Source of the DNA: Actinosynnema pretiosum
GTDB lineage: Bacteria > Actinomycetota > Actinomycetes > Mycobacteriales > Pseudonocardiaceae
DNA: 64,000 bases
NCBI RefSeq assembly: GCF_024171695.1
Contig: NZ_JAMTCF010000001.1
Location: 177,061 to 241,060, forward strand
Reading direction: 5' to 3'
Shown: positions 57,060-64,000 of the stretch, piece after piece
Layout of the letters: the number at the start of each line of letters is the position of its first letter
How positions within the stretch are numbered: position 1 is the first letter of the stretch
Translations under genes and position numbers: made by a program
The notes under the pieces: generated by a model
Databases searched by the model: none
Told to the model about the DNA's origin: nothing
Seen by the model: only the letters and a program-made list of their open reading frames with translations

Positions 57060-58598
57060 ATGACCGAGGGAGTGCCGGACACCGGGGAAGCGCCGAGACC
57101 CGCGCGGGGCGGTGGTGAGTCGGAGACCACACCCCGGCGCCCGTTCGCGGACCCGATCGGGTTCGCCGCGCCGGACTACACGGTGCTCCCCCGTCGCTCG
57201 GAGGCGCCCGTGGCGGGTGGGCGCCCCGTCGCGCCCGCGGAGCCGGAACCGGTCGTGGAGTCCGGCGCGCCCGGTGGCCTCCCAGCGCCGGAACCGGTCG
57301 TGGAGTCCGGCGCGCCCGGTGGCCTCCCAGCGCCGGAACCGGTCGTGGAGTCCGGCGCGCCCGGTGGCCTCCCGGCGCCGGGAGCGGTCGTGGAGTCCGC
57401 CGCGCCGGAACCGCTCCCCCGGCCCACCCCGCCCGCCGCGCCGGACCCGCCCCGTCCACCCACCACCGCGCCGGAGGTCCCCACCGCTGCGGAGCCCCCG
57501 CCGCCCGAGCCCCCGACCTGGGCGGTCTGGGTGGCGCGGGTGATCGCGGTCGGGGTGGTCGTGCCGGTGCAGCTCGTCCGGGAGTGGCTGAGGCTGGTCC
57601 TGCGGGGCGCCCGCGCCGCCGTGCTCCGCCCGCTCGCCGCGCTGGCCCGCCTGCTCGGGCGCCACTTCGGCCGGGGCGGGCGGTTCCTGCGCGACCGCGC
57701 CCTGCGCCCGCTCGGGCGGGCCGTCGCGGTGGTGCTCCGGCAGCTGGTCGCCCGGCCGGTGCGCGCCGCGCTGCGCGGGCTGGGCAGGGTGCGGGCCGCG
57801 CTGTGGCGGGTGCTCCTGAGCTTGTTCACCGCCCTCGGCCGGGGCCTCGGGTCCGTCGGGCGGGGGTTGCTGCGCTGGGTGCTGCGCCCGGTCGGGACCG
57901 CGCTGCGGTTCGTGGCCACCGGGGTGCTCAGGGTGCTGGAGGTCGGCTTCGACGGTGCGGTGAGGGGCGTCGAGCGGGTCTGCGGTGTGCTCTACCGCCT
58001 GGCGCTGCGCCCGTTCGGTCACGGCGTCAGGTGGGGTTACCGCAGGTCGCGGGTGGTGCTGCTGGCGATCGGCCGGGGGCTGCGGTTGGTGGTGGCGCGA
58101 CCGCTGGGGTGGTTGTGGGACGAGGTCGTCGTGCGACTGGCGCGGGGCGGGCGCGACGGGGTGCTGGCGCTGTTCCGGGGGCTGGGGCGGGTCGTTCGGG
58201 GGACCTGGCGGGGTGTCGCGTGGGTGTTCCGGCGGGTTGGCCTGGGGGTGCGGTGGGTGCTGCGCCGGGTGGTGCGGACCGCGCTGGTGGCGCTGGCCGA
58301 CGGGGTGGTGTGGGCGTACCGGCGGGTGGCGGCGCCGGTCGTGCGCTGGCTCGGGGCGGTGGGGCGGGTGCTGGTCGTGACGCCCGCGCGGTGGGTGTAC
58401 CGGGAGGTGCTGACGCCGGTCGGGCGCGGGGTGCGCGCGGTCGCGCGGGAGGTCGGGCGCGGGGTGCGGGCGGTGTGGCGGTCGGCGGTGGTCGGGCCCG
58501 CGCGGTGGGTGCGGGAGTCGGTGGTCGGGCCGGTGCGGGTGGCCGGGCGGCGGGTGCGGGCGCAGTTGCGGGCGGCCTTCGGCAGGAAGCGGGTGTGA
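57060..58598 (+). CDS. Arg-rich, hydrophobic helical-repeat protein with disordered repetitive N-terminus
   Basis: A 512-residue protein I cannot assign. Residues 1-60 are polar. Residues about 62-120 carry three full and one degenerate copies of a 15-residue repeat (EPVVESGAPGGLPAP), followed by a Pro-rich linker to about 155. From there to the end the protein is almost entirely Arg plus Val/Leu/Ala/Gly/Trp, with very few acidic residues and recurring RPLGRAV, RPVRAAL, RPVGTAL, RPFGHGV and RPLGWLW motifs. The spacing looks near 11 residues. This suggests amphipathic, membrane- or polyanion-binding helices. AAGGGG precedes ATG 57060. The following methyltransferase gene overlaps the stop. Confidence 0.75.
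   Translation: MTEGVPDTGEAPRPARGGGESETTPRRPFADPIGFAAPDYTVLPRRSEAPVAGGRPVAPAEPEPVVESGAPGGLPAPEPVVESGAPGGLPAPEPVVESGAPGGLPAPGAVVESAAPEPLPRPTPPAAPDPPRPPTTAPEVPTAAEPPPPEPPTWAVWVARVIAVGVVVPVQLVREWLRLVLRGARAAVLRPLAALARLLGRHFGRGGRFLRDRALRPLGRAVAVVLRQLVARPVRAALRGLGRVRAALWRVLLSLFTALGRGLGSVGRGLLRWVLRPVGTALRFVATGVLRVLEVGFDGAVRGVERVCGVLYRLALRPFGHGVRWGYRRSRVVLLAIGRGLRLVVARPLGWLWDEVVVRLARGGRDGVLALFRGLGRVVRGTWRGVAWVFRRVGLGVRWVLRRVVRTALVALADGVVWAYRRVAAPVVRWLGAVGRVLVVTPARWVYREVLTPVGRGVRAVAREVGRGVRAVWRSAVVGPARWVRESVVGPVRVAGRRVRAQLRAAFGRKRV
57243..57420 (+). repeat. 45-bp tandem repeats (in-frame)
   Basis: Units at 57243-57287, 57288-57332 and 57333-57377 are nearly identical, followed by a degenerate fourth unit. 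Each codes a 15-residue Pro/Val/Gly-rich segment of the Arg-rich protein. Confidence 0.9.
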
Positions 58599-59275
58599 GG
58601 GTGTACGGGTCCGAGCAGCGGTGGCGGGACGTCGACGGGTACTTCGCGGCGGAGCTGGCGGTGGAGGACGAGGTGTTGGCGCGGGCCCGCGAGGCCGGGC
58701 GGGCGGCCGGGTTGCCGGAGCACGAGGTCGCGCCGAACCAGGGGCGGTTCCTGGAGCTGGTGTGCCTGATGGCGGGGGTGCGGCGGGTGCTGGAGTTCGG
58801 GACGCTCGCCGGGTACAGCACGATCCGGTTCGCTCGGGCGGTCGGCGCGGGTGGCGCGGTGGTCACGCTGGAGGTGGACGAGCGGTGCGCCGGGGTGGCG
58901 CGGGCGAACTTCGCGGCGGCGGGGGTGGCGGACCGGGTGGAGCTGCTGCTCGGTCCGGCGGCGGACAGCGCGCGCGGGCTGGTCGAGGCCGGGGTGGCGC
59001 CGTTCGACGTGGTGTTCATCGACGCGGACAAGCCGAACAACCCGGTGTACCTGGAGGCGGCGCTGCGGTTGTCGCGGTCGGGGACGGTGATCGTCGCGGA
59101 CAACGTGGTGCGCGACGGGGCGGTGGTGGACGCGGGCAGCGCGGACGCTCGGGTTCAGGGGAGCCGGGCACTGGTCGAGGCGTTGGGGCGGGACGAGCGG
59201 GTGGCGGCGGCGACGGCGTTGCAGACCGTGGGTGTGAAGGGGTGGGACGGGTTCGCGCTGGCGGTGGTGAAGTAG
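58595..59275 (+). CDS. SAM-dependent O-methyltransferase (family 3, caffeoyl-CoA OMT-like)
   Basis: A 226-residue methyltransferase. Motifs: QGRFLELVCLMAGVRRVLEFGTLAGYSTIRFAR (motif I), VVTLEVDERCAGVARANFAAAGV, FDVVFIDADKPNNPVYLEAAL (metal-binding DADK) and GTVIVADNVVRDGAV. Usually acts on catechol hydroxyls with a divalent metal. The GTG start lies four bases inside the stop of the Arg-rich protein gene (GTGTGA), so the two are coupled. Possible substrates include catechols, but a link to the siderophore 16 kb away is speculation. Confidence 0.93.
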   Translation: MRVYGSEQRWRDVDGYFAAELAVEDEVLARAREAGRAAGLPEHEVAPNQGRFLELVCLMAGVRRVLEFGTLAGYSTIRFARAVGAGGAVVTLEVDERCAGVARANFAAAGVADRVELLLGPAADSARGLVEAGVAPFDVVFIDADKPNNPVYLEAALRLSRSGTVIVADNVVRDGAVVDAGSADARVQGSRALVEALGRDERVAAATALQTVGVKGWDGFALAVVK

Positions 59276-59405
59276 CGGCGGGGTTGAGTAGCGGCGGGTC
59301 CGGCCTAGTGGGGCCGGGCGTGCCGGGTTCGAGGTCTGGGCTGCCGGAGCCGAGGTCAGGGCCTGCCGGGTCCGGGGTCAGACCTGCCGGATCAGCTCTG
59401 CCAGG

Positions 59406-61028
59406 TCAGGCGCGGCGGCGGCCTCGCCGGAGGCCGGTGACGCCGTAGCCGACCAGGCCGAGTCCGAGCAGCGCGACGGCGACCGGCAGCAGGGCGCCCC
59501 ACCTGAGGCCGGTCCAGGCCAGGTCGCCCAGGTCCGGGAGGAGGCCTCCGCCCGCTTGCGGGTCCGAGGCGGTGGGCATCGGCACGACCATCGTGGACGC
59601 GGGCGCGTCGCTGGGGGCGATCACCGGTCCGCCCGGTGCGGGGGCGGTGTCGGCCAACCCGGCGTCCAGGCCGGTCACCCGCGCGCCGGACGCGGCGCCG
59701 GTGTCCAGCACCGGGACCGTGGTCGAGCGGCTGCCCTGGTCGAACGCGCCGGAGACGAGGACCGTGCCGTCCGGCGGGGTGATCACCAGCTCGTGCTCGC
59801 CCACCGCGAGCCCGTCGAACAGGTAGCCGCCGTCCGGGCCGGTGGTGGTGCTCCCGGCGCCGACCAGGTCGACGCGCACCCCCGGCGCGCCCGGCTCACC
59901 TCGGTCGTGCTCGCCGTCCCGGTCCGCGTCGAGCCACACCACGCCGGAGGCTGACCCGAGCAGGTCGCCGAAGTCTCGGGTGGCCCCGCGCCCGGCGGTC
60001 ACGGTCAGGTTCACCTGGTTGGGGGTGCTGGAGCCGTAGCCCTCGGGTTGTTCCTCCACCAGCGTGTAGTCACCGGCTGGCACCCCCACGAACAGGTAAC
60101 CCCCGCTCGGGTCGGTGACGGTGCGCTGCTCACTGCCGTCGACGCCGCTGAGCAGCACCCCGACGCCGGGGGCGCGCGCCTCGTCCTGGTCGGGGACGCC
60201 GTCCGCGTCGTCGTCGTGGAACACCACCCCGCCCACCGCGTCACCGCGCTCGCCGAACCCGTTGTAGCGGCTGGTGGCCCCGGCGCCGAGCACGATCCCG
60301 GCCAGGGTGTCCGGTGGGACGGCCGCGCCGCCGGCGGTGCCTGGGGTGTCGACGCCGTCGGCGTAGTCGGGGGGCTGGCGCTCGGTGACCGCGTACGAGC
60401 CGGAGGGCAGGTCGCGGAACAGGAAGTACCCGTCCGGGTTGGTGGTGGCCACGGCGTGCGCCGCGCCGGAGAGCACCAGCGAGGTCGAGGCGACGCCGGG
60501 TTCGGCGGGGTACTCGCGCTGGCCGTTGTTGTTGTCGTCCCGGTAGACCGCCCCGTCGAGCACGCCGCCGACCTGCCCGAACGCGTACCCGGAGGCGCGG
60601 TCGCCGTCCGCGAGCACGACCCCGTCGACAGCGCCGGGGGTGGCGTCGCCGCCCGCGTCACCGGCGGTGGCGCGGGCGGGGCGGTAGCGGGAGGCGTCGA
60701 CCTCCAGCCGGTAGGTCCCGGCGGGCAGCCCGGTGAACCGGAACGCGCCGGTGGCGTCGCTGGTGGTGGTGATCCGGGTGGTCGGATCGGCGGCGACGAG
60801 GGTGACGGGGACGCCGCCGAGGCCCGGTTCGCCGGGGTCGCGGACGCCGTTGGTGGTCTGGGCGGGGTCGTGCGGGTCGTACCGGTCGCTGTAGACGGCG
60901 CCGGTGAGCTCGGCGGTGGGTTCGGCGAGCGCGGGGGTGGGGGCGGGTGCGGCGGGCAGCGCGGCGCAGGCGGCGACCAGGGCGATGATCGGCAGGGTGC
61001 GGCGCGAGCGGCCGGTGCTGGCGCGCAT
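59406..61028 (-). CDS. Surface protein with SdrD-B-like domains and LAxTG sortase signal
   Basis: A 540-residue exported protein. Signal peptide at residues 1-35. Four SdrD-B/prealbumin-like beta domains follow, with Asp/Asn-rich calcium-type loops YRDDNNNGQREYPAEPGV, HDDDADGVPDQDEARAPGV and LDADRDGEHDRGEPGAPGV. Each is followed by a GGYLFDGL-type strand. The C-terminus has LAWTG at about residue 503, a hydrophobic helix and an Arg-rich tail. LAxTG is the motif recognised by class E sortases, so wall anchoring is likely. Probably a structural or adhesive stalk on the hyphal surface. Confidence 0.9.
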   Translation of the reverse strand: MRASTGRSRRTLPIIALVAACAALPAAPAPTPALAEPTAELTGAVYSDRYDPHDPAQTTNGVRDPGEPGLGGVPVTLVAADPTTRITTTSDATGAFRFTGLPAGTYRLEVDASRYRPARATAGDAGGDATPGAVDGVVLADGDRASGYAFGQVGGVLDGAVYRDDNNNGQREYPAEPGVASTSLVLSGAAHAVATTNPDGYFLFRDLPSGSYAVTERQPPDYADGVDTPGTAGGAAVPPDTLAGIVLGAGATSRYNGFGERGDAVGGVVFHDDDADGVPDQDEARAPGVGVLLSGVDGSEQRTVTDPSGGYLFVGVPAGDYTLVEEQPEGYGSSTPNQVNLTVTAGRGATRDFGDLLGSASGVVWLDADRDGEHDRGEPGAPGVRVDLVGAGSTTTGPDGGYLFDGLAVGEHELVITPPDGTVLVSGAFDQGSRSTTVPVLDTGAASGARVTGLDAGLADTAPAPGGPVIAPSDAPASTMVVPMPTASDPQAGGGLLPDLGDLAWTGLRWGALLPVAVALLGLGLVGYGVTGLRRGRRRA

Positions 61029-61122
61029 GGGGTGTTGGGCTCTCCCTGCCGGGCAACGGGGGTCAGCACGGACTATGCGCCACGCTGACCGGGGTGACCA
61101 GGAAGTCGCCCGGATCGAGTGA

Positions 61123-62178
61123 TCATCCGTTGGGGTGGGCCGCGCGGACCCGGCGCAGTTCGTCGGCGGTCACCGGGAGGACCGAGCCGTGCCTGCTGCC
61201 GGTGGGCAGGTCGGCTGCGGCGGAGGGCGTCCAGCGGCCGGAGGCCAGGTCGTCGGTCTCGAACGGGACGTAGCCGCGCCCGAGGAACTCGTCGACGAAC
61301 ATGTGCCAGCGCCCGGAGTCGTTGTCCTGGAACAGGGTCGCCCCCTCCCCCATGGCGATGTCGCCCCGGCCGAGGCAGTCGGCGACCTTGCCGTAGGGGC
61401 CGAAGAACGAGCGGCCTCGCTCCTGGAACACGAACTTCCCGCACGGCGCCTGGGACTGCTCGCGCTCGTCCTTGGTGAACCGGAAGAACTGGCCCCGGTC
61501 GGTGACGACGGTGGTGTCGATGACGGCGTGGCCGGGGTCGATCCAGACGCGCTGGGGGCTGAAGGTCCGGAAGTCGGTGGTGGTGGCGTAGAGGACGCGG
61601 TTGTAGCTGGGGCCGGTGTGCTGGGGGTCGGTGCGGGGGTAGAGGTTCGAGGCCCAGAAGACGACGTAGCGCCGGGTGGCGGGGTCGTAGAAGGCCTCGG
61701 GCGCCCAGACGTTGCCGACCGTGTCGTCCCCGACCTCGGCCAATCGGGGGGCCGACCAGGTGACGAGGTCGGGTGACTCCCAGATGACGATGTTGCGGCT
61801 GCCGTGGCGCTGGGCGTGGTCCCAGGAGGGGCCGTCGTGCATCTTGGCGTCGGTGGTGATGAGGAGGAAGCCGCCGTCGCGCTTGCGCATGAGGAACGGG
61901 TCGCGGGCGCCGGTGGTGCCGGTGGTGGAGGTGAGGACGGGGGCGCCGTTGTTGAGGGTGTCGTAGCGGACGGGGTCGTTTCCTCGGCTGGTGGCGAGGT
62001 AGACGCGTTCGCCGGTGGGGCTGCCCTCGCCGAGGAAGTAGGCGAAGAGGTAGCCGGTGTAGGTCTGGGCGGCGGAGGAGGGGGAGGCGGCGGAGGGGGC
62101 GGGGGCGGCGAGGAGGGAGAGGGCGAGGCCGACGAGCGTGGCGAGGGCGGTCCTGCGGAACGCGGGGCGGTGGGTCAT
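61123..62178 (-). CDS. Secreted GH43-like glycoside hydrolase
   Basis: A 351-residue exported protein. Signal peptide at residues 1-33. The five-bladed propeller of GH43/GH62-type enzymes is suggested by TGYLFAYFLGEG, TTGARDPFLMRKRDGGFLLITTD, NIVIWESPDLVTWSAPRL, VWAPEAFYDPATRRYVVFWASN and VIDTTVVTDRGQFFRFTKDE. The RDPFL and WAPE motifs fit arabinanase/arabinofuranosidase relatives. ATG 62178 is chosen because GGAG sits six bases upstream; ATG 62184 would leave no spacing. Likely degrades plant arabinose or xylose polymers. Confidence 0.88.
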   Translation of the reverse strand: MTHRPAFRRTALATLVGLALSLLAAPAPSAASPSSAAQTYTGYLFAYFLGEGSPTGERVYLATSRGNDPVRYDTLNNGAPVLTSTTGTTGARDPFLMRKRDGGFLLITTDAKMHDGPSWDHAQRHGSRNIVIWESPDLVTWSAPRLAEVGDDTVGNVWAPEAFYDPATRRYVVFWASNLYPRTDPQHTGPSYNRVLYATTTDFRTFSPQRVWIDPGHAVIDTTVVTDRGQFFRFTKDEREQSQAPCGKFVFQERGRSFFGPYGKVADCLGRGDIAMGEGATLFQDNDSGRWHMFVDEFLGRGYVPFETDDLASGRWTPSAAADLPTGSRHGSVLPVTADELRRVRAAHPNG

Positions 62179-62184
62179 CGGCAT

Positions 62185-62592
62185 CTCCGCACGCCGGGGC
62201 CGGACGACCCCGTCGCCGCCCAGCCGGGTCCCCGAGCGTCGGGGCGGGCGGGGGCCGGTGTCAACGCCGGGCGGGGGCGCTTCACCCCTGGCGGGCGGGG
62301 CCGTTCGGGCGGGGGGCATGTTCGTGGTCATAGCCCTCAAAAGCAGCAGCGGGTGGAACTCACGACGCTGCAGTTGGAGGCACTGGTCGTCTCGGACGCC
62401 CAGTTGGGCATGCGCATGCGAGCCAGGAGGAGTTGTGCGATCCGCTCGCCGAAACCGACCGACTGCGCCAGCCGCAGGAGCCGTCCGACATGAGGTGGAC
62501 CACCAGAGCTGCAACGAGGTTCAGACGATCGGGAGGTACACCTGGCAACGAATTCACTTCGACCCGTTCAGCAGTGTCACCGACAACAGGCT
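62185..62592. other. Spacer at the start of the lower-GC tail
   Basis: About 400 bp. The first half is GC-rich and presumably holds the glycosidase promoter. From about 62340 composition shifts lower in GC, with no convincing gene. It may contain degraded remnants of foreign DNA. Confidence 0.4.
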
Positions 62593-63173
62593 CTACTTGA
62601 GTCCCGCCTCGCGCAGGGCGCTAGCCAGTTTCCAGCACTGCTCGCAGTGAATTTCATCTTTTTTGAGAGGTTTGGCAGCAGCTGCGAGGAAGTGCTCCAC
62701 CCGCTTGCAGACATCATGCGCCCGCAGTGGCACGAGAAAGCCTTGCAACAGGTGCAGGAGAATCAAACGCGCGCACATCACAGCACTCGATCGCTTCGGC
62801 ACCCACACATCGCTCAGCCGTAGCGGGAGCAGCGGCTCCTCACGGACTCGAACGACTTCGGATTCCTGCCACTGCGCCGCGTCCAGGCTCCTCTCGACCT
62901 TCCAGCGATCATACTTCTCACGGCCAGCGTGCCAATAGGCCCCGTCGTACTCGACGACAAGCAGCACCTTGCGCGAGTAGGCGGGGATCAGGTTGTCGAC
63001 CTCCAACTCGAAAGCCATATCGGCCCGAAGGCGGTTCAGCCCACTGACGACGACCCGCTCTTACCGGGACCGAGGATCATGGAGAGCACGGTGAACAGCT
63101 CCTGCTCGATCCTGGACGTGCCGGGTGGTGGCGCACCTTCATCGCCTCCCGAGTGCGTGCGCGAGATGATCAC
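62593..63173 (-). pseudogene. Frameshifted nuclease-like (PD-(D/E)XK/DUF559-type) gene
   Basis: The main open part (62593-63018) codes MAFELEVDNLIPAYSRKVLL then VVEYDGAYWHAGREKYDRWK and VVRVREEPLLPLRLSDVWVP. This resembles the restriction-endonuclease-like domain of DUF559 and zinc-ribbon/Vsr-like proteins. Its frame remains protein-like upstream of the ATG (VSGLNRLRAD). In a neighbouring frame, 63036-63173 codes from a GTG a stretch with TSRIEQELFTVLSMILGPGK, which fits the preceding part of the family. A single shift near 63040-63055 would join them into about 193 residues. Either a decayed gene or a sequencing error. GC content is well below the rest of the window, suggesting transfer. Confidence 0.6.
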
Positions 63174-63328
63174 GCCCTAAAGGTAGCGACGATCACTGAC
63201 AACCACGCGCTCTCACGCCTGCCACAACTTCCAGCGCAGAGGCCTGGCTCGACCTTTGACACCTCGCACACTGCGATGAGGGCACGGAGGAGCAGGGCGC
63301 TTGATCAGCCGCGTTCGCTCAGTCCGCT
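63174..63328. other. Short lower-GC spacer
   Basis: About 155 bp without a recognised gene or hairpin, between the 63329 stop and the frameshifted nuclease-like gene. The nuclease-like gene may be transcribed from here. Confidence 0.35.
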
Positions 63329-63778
63329 TCAGACCTCGAACGCGTCGGCAGGACGACCTTCGTCGACGAATCGCATGCCGCCCACGAGCTGCTCCATCGC
63401 TTGGACGTGCTCCTCGAAGCGGTCCGAGGTATCGCTGTACGTGAAGCAGTACGCCCGCTCACCCCGGAACACGAGGAACTGGCGCTGCCGGTACCGCAGA
63501 CCGTCCGAGGTGAAGTCGTAGTCCAGAAGCTGTCCCTCGTGGGCGCCCAACTTCACCGGTTCCTCCAACCGCACGGAGAGGTGGGCGAAAGTGGCCGCCA
63601 GCGTTTCCAGGTGGCCCTCGACGAAGTCCTTCTCGCTGCGTCCGGACAGGTCCTCCACCACAACGAGCAGGTTGCGCCGGAACCCCTCCCCCGCGACCGC
63701 CAGGATGAGCTGGGACCGGTCCTCCCAACCCTGGGGAACGGGCAGCAGAAGACTCGGGATCCCCGCGTAGCGCATCAC
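63329..63778 (-). CDS. DcrB/DUF1795-like protein
   Basis: A 149-residue protein of the Mog1/PsbP-like DcrB type. Motifs: LPVPQGWEDRSQLILAVAG, RRNLLVVVEDLSG, GHLETLAATFAHLSVRLEEPVKLGAHEGQLLDYDFTSDG, RQRQFLVFRGERAYCFTYSD and FEEHVQAMEQLVGGMRF. Such proteins often sit next to PAAR, VgrG, Rhs or other delivered toxins, as accessory or chaperone-like factors. The start may be GTG 63778 (GTGA overlap) or ATG 63775 (TGATG overlap) with the upstream gene. The partner genes lie outside the window to the right. Confidence 0.8.
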   Translation of the reverse strand: MMRYAGIPSLLLPVPQGWEDRSQLILAVAGEGFRRNLLVVVEDLSGRSEKDFVEGHLETLAATFAHLSVRLEEPVKLGAHEGQLLDYDFTSDGLRYRQRQFLVFRGERAYCFTYSDTSDRFEEHVQAMEQLVGGMRFVDEGRPADAFEV

Positions 63779-64000
63779 GTCCCCTCTCCGGCAGAGGCCT
63801 GTTCGCGCAGCAGGGCGAGGACTTCCGCAGCGGACAGCGCATCCACCTCCGGGTTGAACGCGGGCGCCGGTTCAGGGGCGGACAAGAGTGCTCGGTGGTC
63901 AGCCACCGCAGCGCGTAGCGCGACCACCACCGCACCCACGCGGTCACCCAGCAGCGCTTCGTCCGCAACACCTTCGACGACCGGTTCTCCCCACAGGTTG
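63775..64000 (-). CDS. Hypothetical protein, C-terminal part only
   Basis: The last 74 residues of a minus-strand gene running in from beyond the right edge, ending PEVDALSAAEVLALLREQASAGEGT. Composition is Ala/Val/Leu/Glu-rich and helical. Its stop overlaps the start of the DcrB-like gene (TGATG), so they form one operon. No family recognisable from this fragment. Confidence 0.65.
   Translation of the reverse strand, partial: NLWGEPVVEGVADEALLGDRVGAVVVALRAAVADHRALLSAPEPAPAFNPEVDALSAAEVLALLREQASAGEGT

Overview
The window is very GC-rich with strong G/C third-position bias. Many genes start with GTG, and operons are tightly packed with GTGA, ATGA or TGATG stop/start overlaps. Two iron boxes of the DmdR/IdeR type are present. 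Together these point to a filamentous actinomycete, probably of the Pseudonocardiales (Actinosynnema/Saccharothrix-like). That placement is inference from style and gene content. I saw no rRNA, tRNA, CRISPR array or intact insertion sequence.

Layout. 1-1861: a two-gene ABC exporter, cut by the left edge. 1862-3345: palindrome-rich spacer and a hypothetical operon. 3332-4612: enolase. 5196-8276: a large WD40-type propeller protein. 8340-10318: a two-component pair. 10519-12465: two secreted paralogues flanking a DUF2975/HTH pair. 12521-15386: an ABC importer of the cobalamin/iron-chelate class behind a cobalamin riboswitch. 16072-19297: a tandem duplication of a secreted TAP-like peptidase. 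19510-42795: a complete catecholate siderophore locus. 43356-46130: a LuxR-family (LAL) ATPase regulator. 46276-53850: accessory genes, including a candidate injection-system cargo protein, two TetR regulators with clear operators, an NB-ARC/TPR protein and an Imm5-like protein. 53869-56764: a second importer behind a second cobalamin riboswitch. 57060-59275: an unusual arginine-rich repetitive protein with an O-methyltransferase. 59406-62178: a sortase-type surface protein and a GH43-like glycosidase. 62500-64000: a lower-GC tail with a frameshifted nuclease-like gene and two small hypothetical genes.

How the siderophore locus works. A dedicated DAHP synthase feeds the shikimate pathway. DhbC, DhbB and DhbA make 2,3-dihydroxybenzoate (DHB), and DhbE loads it on a free-standing aryl carrier protein. 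One 3547-residue NRPS with order C-A-T-E-C-A-T-E-C extends it with two D-configured residues; the first A domain looks arginine-like and the second is unclear, perhaps Thr-like. There is no thioesterase and no following carrier domain. An MFS pump probably exports the product. A lipoprotein, two permeases and an ATPase re-import the ferric complex, and a siderophore-interacting reductase releases iron. Iron boxes sit before dhbA and before dhbC, and a strong terminator closes the operon.

The most notable observations are: long in-frame Gly/Ala/Asn/Ser-rich insertions in two enzymes of this same pathway (DhbC and the first epimerization domain); the NRPS ending in an intact condensation domain; two cobalamin riboswitches before two paralogous importers; and the arginine-rich helical-repeat protein at 57060-58598.
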